A DNA stretch of 64,000 bases from Staphylococcus hyicus (GTDB taxonomy: Bacteria > Bacillota > Bacilli > Staphylococcales > Staphylococcaceae), in the NCBI RefSeq assembly GCF_000816085.1, contig NZ_CP008747.1, positions 1,860,001-1,924,000 on the forward strand. The letters run 5' to 3'. This document shows positions 54,117-63,927 of this stretch, piece by piece. Position numbers and translations under genes: made by a program. Position 1 is the first letter of the stretch, and the number at the start of each line of letters is the position of its first letter. The notes under the pieces were generated by a model, which searched no databases, was not told the origin of the DNA, and saw only the letters and a program-made list of their open reading frames with translations.

Positions 54117-55712
54117 TTACTCAAACTTTGTAATATCATTGTCCGGTTTATAATTTTGTTCTTTTAATAGACGTGGATAATCTTCTAACCAGAATTTAGC
54201 TGTAGGTAATTCATCTGCATTTGGACGATAAATAGCCGTTTTACCAGTACCATATTTCTTTTTATGTTGCTCAAAGTCTTTCAACGCGTTTAAGGCAGGC
54301 TTACATAATATCCATATCGCAATAATGTTTAACCATGCCATCATCCCAACACCTAAATCACCCAATGCCCATGCCACATCTGCAGTTTTAACAGAACCAT
54401 AAGCAGTCGCAGCTATAAGTATGACTCGAATGACGTTACGCCATAATTTATTCTGTTTTTTTGCAATTCTATTCGTAATATAACTGACATTCGTCTCCGC
54501 CATATAGTAATATGCTAAAATTGTCGTAAATGCAAAAAAGAAAAGTGCAATTGCAATAAAATATGAACCTAACCCAGAAAATGTCGGATCAAAGTGATAG
54601 TTTGATCCTTGGAATGCTTTATCAATACCTGCTTGGGCATACATCGCCGTTCCAGAATAATCTTTTGTACCGTCAGCATTTTGAACATAGATACCACCAT
54701 TTTCAATTAATCCTGGACGCCCATCTGCCGTTGTCGTACCATCTGTAGTATTGTATGTACCAGAAATTAAAATGATTAATGCCGTCGCTGTACAAACAAA
54801 CAATGTATCTACATACACTGAAAATGCTTGTACCAGCCCTTGTTTGGCTGGATGAGAAACTTCAGCCGCCGCCGCTGCGTGTGGACCTGTACCTTGACCT
54901 GCTTCATTGGAATATAAACCACGTTTTACACCTATTTCAATCATCGCACCAATTATGCCACCAAATGCTGCTTCCATACCGAAAGCTGATTTAAAAATTA
55001 ACGCAAATAATGCAGGTACTTCTGTGATATTAATGGCGATAATCACGAGAGCCATTAAAATATAAATAATAGCCATAAATGGCACAACTGCTGTCGCTAC
55101 TTTGGCAATCCATTTTACACCGCCAAAAATAATCAGCCCTAAAATAATAATAAGGGCAATCGCAATCACCCATGTTGGGATACCAAACGCATTGTTCATA
55201 GAACTTGCTATCGCATTAGACTGTACCCCGGGCAGTAATAAGCCTACAGAAATGATAGTAACTACCGCAAATAACAACCCGTATGCTTTACCAAATTTCC
55301 CCTTAATCCCCTGTTCTATGTAATATGCTGGTCCACCGCGATATTCACCATCTTCTTCTTTTTTAAAAATTTGACCGAGTGTAGATTCAATAAATGCTGT
55401 TCCTGCACCTAAAAATGCAGTAGCCCACATCCAAAACACAGCGCCTGGACCACCGATAAATATCGCTGTTGAAACCCCTACGATATTACCTGTACCTACA
55501 CGTCCTGCCAGTGATAAGGCAATAGCTTGGAAACTTGAAATCCCCGTAGGAGATTTTTCCCCTTGAAACATTAACCGAATCATTTCTTTAAAGTGTCTTA
55601 CTTGTAAAAAGCGTGTCATTAAACTAAATAAGATTCCCGTGAGTAAGAGACCATAAACAAGTGGTTTACTCCAAACAATTTCATTCAACCACCCCACAAT
55701 TGCTTCAACCAT
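54117..55712 (-). CDS. sodium:alanine symporter family protein
   Basis: AGCS-family amino acid transporter, 531 residues with about ten spans. Landmarks: LQVRHFKEM, GISSFQAIALSLAGRVGTGNIVGVSTAIF with the family's G-T-G-N sodium site, GAVFWMWATAFLGAGTAFIESTLGQ, GGPAYYIEQG, and YSNEAGQGTGPHAAAAAEVSHPAKQG. It carries alanine, glycine or glutamine with sodium; which one is not clear. I start it at the ATG ending at 55712, seven bases after GGGGG; a longer ORF starting 18 codons earlier has no ribosome site. It faces the AI-2E-family gene divergently across about 190 bases. I see no clear terminator after it. Confidence 0.9.
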   Translation of the reverse strand: MVEAIVGWLNEIVWSKPLVYGLLLTGILFSLMTRFLQVRHFKEMIRLMFQGEKSPTGISSFQAIALSLAGRVGTGNIVGVSTAIFIGGPGAVFWMWATAFLGAGTAFIESTLGQIFKKEEDGEYRGGPAYYIEQGIKGKFGKAYGLLFAVVTIISVGLLLPGVQSNAIASSMNNAFGIPTWVIAIALIIILGLIIFGGVKWIAKVATAVVPFMAIIYILMALVIIAINITEVPALFALIFKSAFGMEAAFGGIIGAMIEIGVKRGLYSNEAGQGTGPHAAAAAEVSHPAKQGLVQAFSVYVDTLFVCTATALIILISGTYNTTDGTTTADGRPGLIENGGIYVQNADGTKDYSGTAMYAQAGIDKAFQGSNYHFDPTFSGLGSYFIAIALFFFAFTTILAYYYMAETNVSYITNRIAKKQNKLWRNVIRVILIAATAYGSVKTADVAWALGDLGVGMMAWLNIIAIWILCKPALNALKDFEQHKKKYGTGKTAIYRPNADELPTAKFWLEDYPRLLKEQNYKPDNDITKFE

Positions 55713-55904
55713 ACACATACCCCCATGTTTTCTGAAAAGATTAAAAATTTTCAGATAAATATGCACTAATTATAACTGTAAAATATAATCCGCGCAACAC
55801 AATTCAAAATTTAGTATTTGTAATTTTATTCACAAATAGTTGTTTCATCATCCCCTAAATTGGGCTATACTGAAATGTGACAAAATTATAAGGAGGTACA
55901 AGCG

Positions 55905-57011
55905 ATGACAAATAAAGTGTGGTTTCGTACTGGTGTTGCTTTGTTAATACTATTCCTTTTAATAAAGCTCTTTTTAGAAATCAATCATATTTTTATGCCA
56001 CTCATTATTATCGTTCAATCTGTATTATTACCATTATTAATGGGCGGATTTTTATTTTACATATGTTTACCTTTTCAAAAAATGCTTGAGAAAAGACATG
56101 TCCCTAGATGGGCAAGTATTACAATTATTCTTTTAGGATTAATGACAATTATCGGTGCTATTATTGGCATTGTTGGTCCTGTCATTACGAGCCAGGTACA
56201 AAACTTAATTAAAAACATCCCGATGATCCAACGAGAAGCACAAGGTTTAATTAATTTTGTTCTCGATCAACGAGATCGTTTACCATCGAATGTTACCGAC
56301 AAAATCAATAGTTTGATTTCTCAAGTTGGTTCATATACAACAGATATTTTATCCAACTCATTCAACATCATTTCGAGCATTATTTCTACCTTATTTTTAC
56401 TGATCTTAGTACCATTTTTCTTAATTTTTATGTTAAAAGACCATGAACGCTTTATTCCTGCCATTGCGCGTATTTTTAATGGAGATCGTAAAATCTTTGT
56501 CGTTAATCTATTAACAGATTTAAATCACACATTAAAATCTTACATTCAAGGTCAAGTAATGGTCAGTTTAATCTTAGGTGTTATTTTATTTATCGGTTAT
56601 AGCCTCATCGGTCTAGAATATACGGTATTGCTTGTAATGTTTGCGATTATTACCAATATGATTCCATTTTTAGGGCCGTGGATGGCATTTTTACCTGCGG
56701 GTATCTTAGGACTTATTCAAAGCCCTTCAACATTTGTATGGGTATGTGTTGTTACACTTGTTGCACAACAACTTGAAGGTAATGTCATCACGCCAAATGT
56801 TATGGGTAAATCATTGAACATTCACCCTTTAACGATTATTATCGTCATTTTAGCTTCAGGTAGCTTAGGTGGCTTCGGCTTAATTTTAGTTGCAGTTCCA
56901 TTATATGCAGTCTTAAAAACGATTGTCCGTAATATCTTTAAATATAGACATCAAATTATGTTAAAAGCACGTAGTGACGTTGAGGTTCACAAGCCAAACT
57001 CCAAAATTTAA
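55905..57011 (+). CDS. AI-2E family transporter
   Basis: Integral membrane protein of 368 residues with about seven to eight spans, of the AI-2E exporter/UPF0118 (YdiK, TqsA, PerM) family. Signatures: LPLLMGGFLFYICLPFQKMLEK near the start, LVPFFLIFMLKDHERFIP in the middle, then YIQGQVMVSLILGVILFIGY, MIPFLGPWMAFLPAGILG, and QQLEGNVITPNVMGKSLNIHPLTIII. Some members act as sodium/proton antiporters, so autoinducer export should not be assumed. A strong ribosome site (AAGGAGGTACAAGC) precedes the ATG. It ends in a terminator shared with fabI. Confidence 0.88.
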   Translation: MTNKVWFRTGVALLILFLLIKLFLEINHIFMPLIIIVQSVLLPLLMGGFLFYICLPFQKMLEKRHVPRWASITIILLGLMTIIGAIIGIVGPVITSQVQNLIKNIPMIQREAQGLINFVLDQRDRLPSNVTDKINSLISQVGSYTTDILSNSFNIISSIISTLFLLILVPFFLIFMLKDHERFIPAIARIFNGDRKIFVVNLLTDLNHTLKSYIQGQVMVSLILGVILFIGYSLIGLEYTVLLVMFAIITNMIPFLGPWMAFLPAGILGLIQSPSTFVWVCVVTLVAQQLEGNVITPNVMGKSLNIHPLTIIIVILASGSLGGFGLILVAVPLYAVLKTIVRNIFKYRHQIMLKARSDVEVHKPNSKI

Positions 57012-57032
57012 TCACAAGCATATATCCAATAT

Positions 57033-57067
57033 AAAAAGGTTCTCAGACATTGTCTAAGAACCTTTTT
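57033..57067. terminator. bidirectional terminator AI-2E gene / fabI
   Basis: AAAAAGGTTCT.AGACA and TGTCT.AGAACCTTTTT arms, flanked by A and T runs, between two convergent genes. Confidence 0.85.
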
Positions 57068-57076
57068 AAATTATCA

Positions 57077-57847
57077 TTAACGAATTGCATGATATCCAGC
57101 ATCAACATGAATATTTTCACCTGTGACACCACTAGAAAAATCACTTAAAAGATAAGCCGCTGTTTTACCCACTTCTTCTTGGTTGACATTGCGTTGTAAC
57201 GGTGCACGTTGCTCAATTTCTTTTAAAATTGTTGTAAAGTTACCTACACCACGTGAGCTTAATGTTTTGATTGGTCCAGCAGAAATGCAGTTGACACGAA
57301 TGTTATCTTGACCTAAATCAGCCGCTAAATATTTTACACTTGCTTCTAAACTTGCTTTTGCAATCCCCATCACATTGTAGTTTGGTACCGCGAACTCACC
57401 ACCGATGTATGAAGATGTCACGATACTACCGCCATCTTTCATGATTTTACGTGCTTCACGCGCAACAATAGTTAGTGAATATGAACTAATATCTTGTGCC
57501 AATAAGAAACCGTCACGAGATGTTTCAGAATAACGGCCACGTAATTCTTCAACACGCGCAAAAGCGATAGAATGGAAAACACCATCAATATTACCCACAT
57601 CTTTGCCGATTTGTTCAAAACCTTTTTCAACATCGTCATCACTTTGCACATCAATTTGATACACATGCTTTTCTTTTTGATTTAATTGATCAATCAACTT
57701 ATCTAATTCATTAAAACTACGTTCTTTACGGTATGTAAATACAAGATTTGCTCCTAATTCGTCTAACACTTTCGCAACGCCAAAACCAATACTTCTTTTA
57801 TTGGCAATCCCCATTATTACATATGTTTTTCCTTCTAAATTCATCAC
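57077..57847 (-). CDS. fabI: enoyl-ACP reductase FabI
   Basis: NAD(P)H-dependent last reductase of fatty acid elongation, 256 residues, the target of triclosan. The nucleotide-binding start is GIANKRSIGFG; the active site has Y147, Y157 and K164 (SSYIGGEFAVPNYNVMGIAKAS), the same numbers as in S. aureus FabI. That agreement supports the GTG start (57845-57847) rather than the ATG next to it; AAAGGAG lies about nine bases upstream. A FapR-like operator lies at 57893-57909. Single gene between a terminator and the antiporter operon. Confidence 0.96.
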   Translation of the reverse strand: MMNLEGKTYVIMGIANKRSIGFGVAKVLDELGANLVFTYRKERSFNELDKLIDQLNQKEKHVYQIDVQSDDDVEKGFEQIGKDVGNIDGVFHSIAFARVEELRGRYSETSRDGFLLAQDISSYSLTIVAREARKIMKDGGSIVTSSYIGGEFAVPNYNVMGIAKASLEASVKYLAADLGQDNIRVNCISAGPIKTLSSRGVGNFTTILKEIEQRAPLQRNVNQEEVGKTAAYLLSDFSSGVTGENIHVDAGYHAIR

Positions 57848-57892
57848 AATGAATTACTCCTTTGAAATAAAATTTGCTAGATTACTTTAATT

Positions 57893-57909
57893 TTAACATC
57901 TGGTCTTAA
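57893..57909. promoter_or_regulatory. candidate FapR operator upstream of fabI
   Basis: TTAACATCTGGTCTTAA, 46 bases before the fabI start. It agrees with the FapR consensus as I remember it (TTAGTACCTGGTCTTAA) at 14 of 17 positions and is itself nearly palindromic. FapR represses fatty acid genes until malonyl-CoA rises, and fabI is a known member of that regulon in Bacillus. Confidence 0.55.
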
Positions 57910-57941
57910 ATTTTAAAAATCAAATCTCTTTAAATTGAAAA

Positions 57942-57982
57942 ACAAGCAAAATCCTCATTATGATTTTGAGCATTCTGCTTGT
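57942..57982 (-). terminator. terminator of the antiporter operon
   Basis: On the minus strand ACAAGCA.AAT and ATT.TGCTTGT arms with an imperfect middle, followed by TTTTTCAATTT, directly after the CPA2 gene. Confidence 0.6.
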
Positions 57983-57988
57983 CTTCTT

Positions 57989-59824
57989 TTATTTAAACAT
58001 CTCTAATTCGATTTTAAGTTGATCGACATACTCTTTCGACCCTGTTACGATAAGGCGATCACCATATTGTAGTTTCGTATCTCCATGCGGTACAATCGAT
58101 TCATTATTTCGAATGATCCTCACAAAGATGATATCACCATCAAATGGAAAATTACGTAATTGTGTTTGGTCAAACGCATAATTAAACATTCCAATTTCAT
58201 AAATAGATGTTTCAACATTACTTAATAAGTTAAGCATGTTCGGTGTTTCAATCATCCCTTTAAGTAAAATTTGGTTACTTTGGAAGTTACTAAAAATTTC
58301 GATACCTTGTGATTTTAAAGTTTGTTCCTCATCATTCGTTTCTAATCGACAAATGACCCGTTCAACCCCAAACTCTTTAGCCATTAATGCTACTTTTCTA
58401 TTAATGGCATCATCATTGGTGGAACAAACGACGATATCACTTTCAAATAACCCTAAGCGTTCTAACATTTTTGATTCATAATCGGCGATTTCTATCATTG
58501 TAATATCATCCGATAAAATACGATGATCTGTTAAATCTTTTCGATAATAAAGCGTCACTTTGTATAGGTGAGATTGTAAGCTTTGGGCAATAGGGATCGA
58601 TAATTGATTCTTCCCTATCATGGCTACTTTTATAGAACGCTGCATCTCATCGGGTAATGGAAACATTTTTTTAAAGACAATTGGTACAAAGACACACGTA
58701 ATAACAGCACTTAAAATTAATATACCTGATGTATCAGAACTTATCGTTCCTAAACGCTCAGCAATTTTTGCTGCTGCAATAACGAGCGACAATGTTGATG
58801 TTAATAAAAATGCAGATGCGATTGTCGTTTTTATATCAAACCACTTTTTAATAATCAATACTGGCAGTAATTTGGAAATTAAAAACGCCAAAATCAATAC
58901 TGGTATGATTATAAGAATTGATGGATTTTTAATTAGGGATGGGATATTTAAGTCCACTCCTACCATAATAAAGAATATCGGTATAAAGAACCCATAACCA
59001 AAAGAATCTAACTTCTCAACCAACTCTTTATCTGGTTGTAGTAAAGAAACAACAACCCCAGCTAAAAATGCGCCTAAAATATGTTCTGCACCCACACCTT
59101 CTGCAAGTGCAACTAATAAAATAATTAGTGCAAACACTGCACGAATACCAATTTGTGTCGTACCAGCCATCAATTTATTTAAAAATGGTGCTTTTTTGAA
59201 TAAACCACCTACGACATAAAAGACAATAGTGAAAACAACTAAAATACCAATTAACCAAATCGTGCCGCCACCTTTGGCATGAATTGCTCCGTACACAGTA
59301 AGTAGCAACATCGTTGCCAAATCAGCAAGTACGGCAACCAGTAATATAAATTGCCCAATCGTTGTACTCATAATATTCATTTCTTTTAGTGTGGGTACGA
59401 CCACCCCTAATGAAATCGTCGAGATTATAATAATCATGAGCAATACGTCATTGATGAGACCAATCCACATAAAACCAAACGCGAGTACAATGGATATTGC
59501 CATAATAAATATAAATACATAAAATGCGAGTGATAAATGACTTGGTCCTTGTGTATGCTCTTTTTTAGGTTTCCCTTTTTCTTTTTTAAATGCATTAAAA
59601 TCAATTTCTAAACCACTTAAAAACATTAAAAAGATAAATCCTAATGTTGAAAGAATATTTAAAACATCATCTCTATGTACCAAGTGTAAAAATGAATTAC
59701 CAATCATGATACCCATTAAAATTTCTGCCACAACCACAGGTAAAAAGGAAATTCTAAGTCGATTGACTAGAATAGGTGTCAGTAGTGCAGCAATAATAAC
59801 TATAACGAGTGATACAAATTCCAT
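57989..59824 (-). CDS. CPA2 cation:proton antiporter with TrkA regulatory domains
   Basis: Monovalent cation/proton antiporter of 611 residues. The first 380 residues make 12-13 spans with family marks LGFIFLMFLSGLEIDF, and LADLATMLLLTVYG; then a cytoplasmic TrkA-N-like (RCK) domain (about 395-510, KVAMIGKNQLSIPIAQSL and DIVVCSTNDDAINRKVALMAKEFG) and a TrkA-C domain ending in LQYGDRLIVTGSKEYVDQL. The plan matches KefB/KefC-like and CPA2 antiporters controlled by nucleotide or ligand binding. The transported ion (potassium or sodium) is not evident. It is the last gene of a six-gene operon, 11 bases after mgtE. Confidence 0.9.
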   Translation of the reverse strand: MEFVSLVIVIIAALLTPILVNRLRISFLPVVVAEILMGIMIGNSFLHLVHRDDVLNILSTLGFIFLMFLSGLEIDFNAFKKEKGKPKKEHTQGPSHLSLAFYVFIFIMAISIVLAFGFMWIGLINDVLLMIIIISTISLGVVVPTLKEMNIMSTTIGQFILLVAVLADLATMLLLTVYGAIHAKGGGTIWLIGILVVFTIVFYVVGGLFKKAPFLNKLMAGTTQIGIRAVFALIILLVALAEGVGAEHILGAFLAGVVVSLLQPDKELVEKLDSFGYGFFIPIFFIMVGVDLNIPSLIKNPSILIIIPVLILAFLISKLLPVLIIKKWFDIKTTIASAFLLTSTLSLVIAAAKIAERLGTISSDTSGILILSAVITCVFVPIVFKKMFPLPDEMQRSIKVAMIGKNQLSIPIAQSLQSHLYKVTLYYRKDLTDHRILSDDITMIEIADYESKMLERLGLFESDIVVCSTNDDAINRKVALMAKEFGVERVICRLETNDEEQTLKSQGIEIFSNFQSNQILLKGMIETPNMLNLLSNVETSIYEIGMFNYAFDQTQLRNFPFDGDIIFVRIIRNNESIVPHGDTKLQYGDRLIVTGSKEYVDQLKIELEMFK

Positions 59825-59834
59825 AGGTCCCTCC

Positions 59835-61220
59835 TTAAATCAAATAGGTCATAAATGTAGTTGCGAGTCCGAAATAGATCAGCATACTTACAATATCGTT
59901 AATCGTTGTGATAAAAGGCCCACTAGCGACAGCTGGGTCAATACCAATTTTATTCATAATAAGTGGAATCACTGAACCTATCGTTGTCCCTACTGTCATC
60001 GCAATCGTCAAACTACTACCGACAATTAATCCAAGAATGGGTTCACGATAAATGAGTAAAATAATAAAAAATAAACTCGTGGCACAACAGATTCCTGTTA
60101 ACAAACCACTTCCTGACTCACGTAATGCAAGTTTGAATTTACTTTTTTCATCAATTTCTCCCGTCGAAATGTTACGAACTGCAACGGCAAGTGATTGTGT
60201 TCCTGAATTTCCCGACATCCCACTAATAATTGGAATAAACGCAGCGAGTAACGCAACCTTTTCTAATGTTTCTTCAAAAGATCCTAAAATTGAAGCTGTA
60301 ATCATACCAAGAACCGTTAAAATCATTAACCATGGTAAACGCTTCAAAGCAGTCTTAACAATAGAATCATCTGTAGAGTCAATGTCTGAAACCCCGGCTA
60401 AACGTGAGTAGTCTTCACTTGCTTCTTCATCCATAACATCGACGATATCATCAATTGTAATGATACCCAACAAATGATTTTGATAATCCACAACAGGCAT
60501 CGCAATAAAGTCATAATCTCGCATCGTTTGTGCAACATCTTCTTGGTCATCCGCAACATTTGCACTAATGACACGCTCACTCATAATATCTTCTATATAT
60601 GCATCGTTTTCTGCTACGATTAAATCTCTTAAAGAAATAACCCCTACAAGTTTTTTCTGTTCATCAACAACAAAAATCACGTAGATGGTCTCAGCGTCCG
60701 GTGCTTGGTCTTTTACACGCATCATCGCTTCGTGTACAGGCGTATTAATGGTTAATGAAATGAACTCCGTTGTCATGATACCACCGGCAGTATCTTCGTC
60801 ATAATGTAATAACGCCTTAATTTCAGCTGCATCTTCTTTATTCATGAGTAATAATAAACTCGCGATTTTACGCTTTGTGAGTTGATTTAAAATATCTACC
60901 GCATTATCGTATGACATATGCTCAAGTATTTGACTCGCATACGTAGCATTCATTTCCTCGAATAAATCTTCATAAGCTTCTTCATCTATTTCTAAATGCT
61001 CGAAAAATTCTGCGACTTCTTCAGGTGAAAGGAATTGGTACATTTTCTGACGAATATCACTTTCACTTTCCTCGAAATATTCACTTTGTTCATACGAGTG
61101 GAGTTCAAGAAATGCGTGTCGAAACCCATCAATATCATTCTTTAAAATGTATTCATCAAGTAACGCTTTATCATACATTTCTTCATCGTCTAAAACTAAT
61201 TGCTCTCTTTCATCCATCAT
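59835..61220 (-). CDS. mgtE: magnesium transporter MgtE
   Basis: Magnesium channel/transporter of 461 residues. Order: acidic N-domain (LHSYEQSEYFEE, LSPEEVAEFFEHLE), two CBS domains (MTTEFISLTINTPVHEAM, then MSERVISANVADDQEDVAQTM), a plug helix, and five membrane spans with SGNSGTQSLAVAVRNISTGEI and ASGPFITTINDIVSMLIYF, where the conserved pore aspartate of the last span is seen. I start it at the ATG ending at 61220, six bases after GGAGGTGG; an in-frame ATG 15 bases earlier has no ribosome site. No M-box riboswitch is found, since the gene lies inside an operon, 27 bases after rluA-like. Confidence 0.95.
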   Translation of the reverse strand: MMDEREQLVLDDEEMYDKALLDEYILKNDIDGFRHAFLELHSYEQSEYFEESESDIRQKMYQFLSPEEVAEFFEHLEIDEEAYEDLFEEMNATYASQILEHMSYDNAVDILNQLTKRKIASLLLLMNKEDAAEIKALLHYDEDTAGGIMTTEFISLTINTPVHEAMMRVKDQAPDAETIYVIFVVDEQKKLVGVISLRDLIVAENDAYIEDIMSERVISANVADDQEDVAQTMRDYDFIAMPVVDYQNHLLGIITIDDIVDVMDEEASEDYSRLAGVSDIDSTDDSIVKTALKRLPWLMILTVLGMITASILGSFEETLEKVALLAAFIPIISGMSGNSGTQSLAVAVRNISTGEIDEKSKFKLALRESGSGLLTGICCATSLFFIILLIYREPILGLIVGSSLTIAMTVGTTIGSVIPLIMNKIGIDPAVASGPFITTINDIVSMLIYFGLATTFMTYLI

Positions 61221-61247
61221 TTTGGCCACCTCCATCTCTCATGTTTC

Positions 61248-62102
61248 TTACAAAGTCATCAACAATTGGTGAAAATCAGGATGATTATTTTTGATATGTA
61301 CGACCGCCTTTGTAATTGGATGTGTAAATTTAATTTCTGCACATTTTAGTAATTGTGTGGCATGCATAGGATGCGGGTTCCCGTATAACCCATCACCCAC
61401 AATAGGGGCTCCTAGGTATTGAAAATGCACACGAATTTGATGTGTTCTTCCCGTTACAAGTTTAACACGGCATAATGTATAAGTCTTGAAGTTTTTAACT
61501 GGCCAATACAACGTTTTCGCATATTTTCCATCATTTGAAATACAACGTGATATGATGCTATCGTTTGCTCTTGCAATCGGAGCTTCAATCTCTCCATATT
61601 GAGTCAGTTCGCCTTCACATATACATTCATAATATTTATCGATGTCTGTATGTGTCATTAAATGGTGTAAATGACGAGATTTGGCAAATATCACAATGCC
61701 CATCGTATGACGGTCTAAACGCGTGACAATATGTGGTATCCCTTTTTCTTGATGATGTTGCATATGGCTAAGTGCTTGTTCCACTAAACTGTAATGAGGA
61801 TGTTCACGAGACGGCGCACTATTTTGATGCCCGGGCTTTGATACAATTAAAAGCCACTCATCTTCAAAAAGTATATGTAACGGCATATCATAGGGGATTA
61901 AGTTTGGGCTCGGTACTTCTTTAGGCAATTGAACTTCAACATTATCTCCGACAGAAAGCATTTTCCTAACAGTTACAGGTTTCTGATTAACAAGTAAAGC
62001 GCCATTTTGTTTAATGGCGCTAATCGTCTTTTTAGAAAACTGTTGCTCATATAAAAATGTTTTAAGTTGCATATTCTCACGAATCGTAAACCTATAGATC
62101 AT
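61248..62102 (-). CDS. RluA family pseudouridine synthase
   Basis: RNA pseudouridine synthase of 284 residues. An S4-like N-terminal RNA-binding part ([29 protein letters not shown]) is followed by the catalytic domain with [17 protein letters not shown] (catalytic aspartate D130) and [20 protein letters not shown]. It modifies uridines in rRNA or tRNA; the exact target (RluD- or YjbO-like) is not set by the sequence. It overlaps nadK by four bases (ATGA) and precedes mgtE, the same order (relQ-nadK-rluA) as Bacillus yjbM-yjbN-yjbO. Confidence 0.93.
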   Translation of the reverse strand: MIYRFTIRENMQLKTFLYEQQFSKKTISAIKQNGALLVNQKPVTVRKMLSVGDNVEVQLPKEVPSPNLIPYDMPLHILFEDEWLLIVSKPGHQNSAPSREHPHYSLVEQALSHMQHHQEKGIPHIVTRLDRHTMGIVIFAKSRHLHHLMTHTDIDKYYECICEGELTQYGEIEAPIARANDSIISRCISNDGKYAKTLYWPVKNFKTYTLCRVKLVTGRTHQIRVHFQYLGAPIVGDGLYGNPHPMHATQLLKCAEIKFTHPITKAVVHIKNNHPDFHQLLMTL

Positions 62103-62908
62103 ACGTCATCGCCACTTGATATAAAAGAATCATGCACGCGTTTCCAAAATGGAAACGGCCTAAAACGTGCAAAACGGATTTTTTCATTGGCAACACGGTA
62201 TTGTATCGCATTCACATTTTTGTGTTTAATACTCACATGATCAATGGTCGTTAAAATAGCGTCGTGATTAACCGGCTTAATATGGCACGTATGATGTTTT
62301 GGCAAAACTAATGGAGACCCTACCGTTCTAAATACACGGTTGTTGATAGAAGCAATTTCAGCAATTTGAATGGCCTCTAATGATGGATGAATCAATGCGC
62401 CTCCTAATGCTTTATTATAAGCCGTCGATCCAGAAGGCGTCGAAATACACAATCCGTCACCTCTAAAACGTTCAAAATGTTGACCTCGAATATCTAAATC
62501 GACTACAAGTGTTGTGCCATTTTCTGTTTTCATCGTTGCTTCATTAAGCGCAAGGTGTCGTGTTTCATAACCTTTATCGTTATAACGTACAATGATTTCA
62601 AGTAAGGGATATTCAATGACTTGAAACTCAGAATTATTAATTTCTATAATGAGTTTCTCCACTTCATGTGGTAACCAATCTGCATAAAACCCAAGGTGCC
62701 CTGTATGTATCCCTACAAATGCACATCTCGATAACATATGACTATATTGATGAAAAGCCTGCAATAGCGTGCCATCTCCACCTACAGATATGACTATTTC
62801 AGGATTAACTTGATCTTCAATCATTTTAAAATCCCGCATATGGCTCATCATTTTATGTTTTAACGCTTCTGATTTTGCATCACCTTTAGATAATATTACA
62901 AAACGCAT
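62099..62908 (-). CDS. nadK: NAD kinase
   Basis: ATP-dependent kinase making NADP from NAD, 269 residues, cytoplasmic. The diacylglycerol-kinase-like fold has the GGDGTLLQ motif (43-50, catalytic D45) and the conserved [41 protein letters not shown]. Both are diagnostic for firmicute NadK (PpnK). It overlaps the stop of relQ by one base and the rluA-like gene by four bases, so the operon is tightly coupled. Confidence 0.96.
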   Translation of the reverse strand: MRFVILSKGDAKSEALKHKMMSHMRDFKMIEDQVNPEIVISVGGDGTLLQAFHQYSHMLSRCAFVGIHTGHLGFYADWLPHEVEKLIIEINNSEFQVIEYPLLEIIVRYNDKGYETRHLALNEATMKTENGTTLVVDLDIRGQHFERFRGDGLCISTPSGSTAYNKALGGALIHPSLEAIQIAEIASINNRVFRTVGSPLVLPKHHTCHIKPVNHDAILTTIDHVSIKHKNVNAIQYRVANEKIRFARFRPFPFWKRVHDSFISSGDDV

Positions 62909-63552
62909 TATTCCACCCCACGGTTTTCATGCTTGTCTGCACGTTTTTTGGAATAAAACTTTTGAGCTTCTTTAATTTCTTCCTTAATTTCAGACATTTC
63001 TTCATCAAGTAGAAAAGCCGCTTCAGCCGCACGTTCTAAACGTTTCTGAATTTCCGGGGGATAATCCCCATCATATTTATAACGCAACGTATGTTCAATC
63101 GTTGCCCAAAAATTCATCGCCAATGTCCTGATTTGAATTTCAGCTAAAATTGTTTTTTGACCTTCGAGCGTCTCAATCGGATATTCAATAATCACATGGT
63201 ATGAACGATAACCACTTTGTTTTGTATCTTTAATGTAATCACGTTCTTCAACGACCCTAAAGTCTTCACGTTGACGTAAAAGTTCCACAACTTTATCAAT
63301 ATCATCCACAAATTGACACATCATGCGTAATCCAGCAATGTCATACATTTCTTCACGCAAACGGTCAAATGGAATGCCCCTTTTATTCGCCTTATCAATA
63401 ATACTCGTGATTGGTTTTACACGCCCAGTAACGAATTCAATGGGCGAATTATGTTCGGTAACTTGATAAGCTTTACGTAGCCCTTTTAACTTTATTTTAA
63501 GTTCGTCAATCGCTTGACGATAAGGCGAAAGAAAAATTTCCCATTGATTCAT
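62908..63552 (-). CDS. relQ: small alarmone synthetase RelQ (GTP pyrophosphokinase)
   Basis: Single-domain (p)ppGpp synthetase of 214 residues. The synthetase motifs are visible: [59 protein letters not shown], and [24 protein letters not shown]. It has no HD hydrolase or ACT domain, as expected for SAS1/RelQ. A C-terminal helical region supports the known tetramer. It makes alarmones in cell-wall stress in S. aureus. Gene order UPF0738-relQ-nadK is the one seen in Bacillus and S. aureus, which supports RelQ rather than RelP. Confidence 0.95.
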   Translation of the reverse strand: MNQWEIFLSPYRQAIDELKIKLKGLRKAYQVTEHNSPIEFVTGRVKPITSIIDKANKRGIPFDRLREEMYDIAGLRMMCQFVDDIDKVVELLRQREDFRVVEERDYIKDTKQSGYRSYHVIIEYPIETLEGQKTILAEIQIRTLAMNFWATIEHTLRYKYDGDYPPEIQKRLERAAEAAFLLDEEMSEIKEEIKEAQKFYSKKRADKHENRGVE

Positions 63553-63568
63553 TTTACCTCACTCCGCT

Positions 63569-63916
63569 TCATACTAATTCAAAAGTCTCTTCAACCGCCG
63601 ATACGAAATCATTACCGTAATTAGAGTTTCCTTCGATATTATCTAATAAGTACTCTAATTCATCTCTAAATTGTGTTAATTTTATCGTATCGTTAATAAT
63701 AATTTGTTTATCTTTGTGCTCATGAAGCATAGACCAAGTTTCCTGAACAAATATGAGATATGAAAACGTGGATCCATTATCCATTAAATAAACGAAAGAA
63801 AAATGATCACTGTCAACAATCATTTGACCGACTTCAGTCAAACCTTCAGTAGACTTATCTGTGTAACATAGTACTTGATTATCTTGAATTTTAATTTCAT
63901 TAACATAAATACGCAT
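63569..63916 (-). CDS. UPF0738 family protein (YjbL-like)
   Basis: Conserved firmicute protein of unknown role, 115 residues, cytoplasmic, alpha/beta. The sequence [20 protein letters not shown], then [38 protein letters not shown] and the end [19 protein letters not shown] is close to the S. aureus UPF0738 protein. I start it at the ATG ending at 63916, five or six bases after AGGAGGAGAACG; the longer ORF from 63949 has no ribosome site. It is the first complete gene of the relQ-nadK-rluA-mgtE-antiporter operon. Confidence 0.88.
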   Translation of the reverse strand: MRIYVNEIKIQDNQVLCYTDKSTEGLTEVGQMIVDSDHFSFVYLMDNGSTFSYLIFVQETWSMLHEHKDKQIIINDTIKLTQFRDELEYLLDNIEGNSNYGNDFVSAVEETFELV

Positions 63917-63927
63917 ACGTTCTCCTC

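Noticed and set aside
54563-54994. Two plus-strand ORFs inside the alanine symporter gene
   Set aside because: Shadows; no ribosome site and they sit fully inside a conserved gene.
61000-61247. M-box magnesium riboswitch before mgtE
   Set aside because: Only 27 bases separate mgtE from the upstream gene, so there is no room for one.
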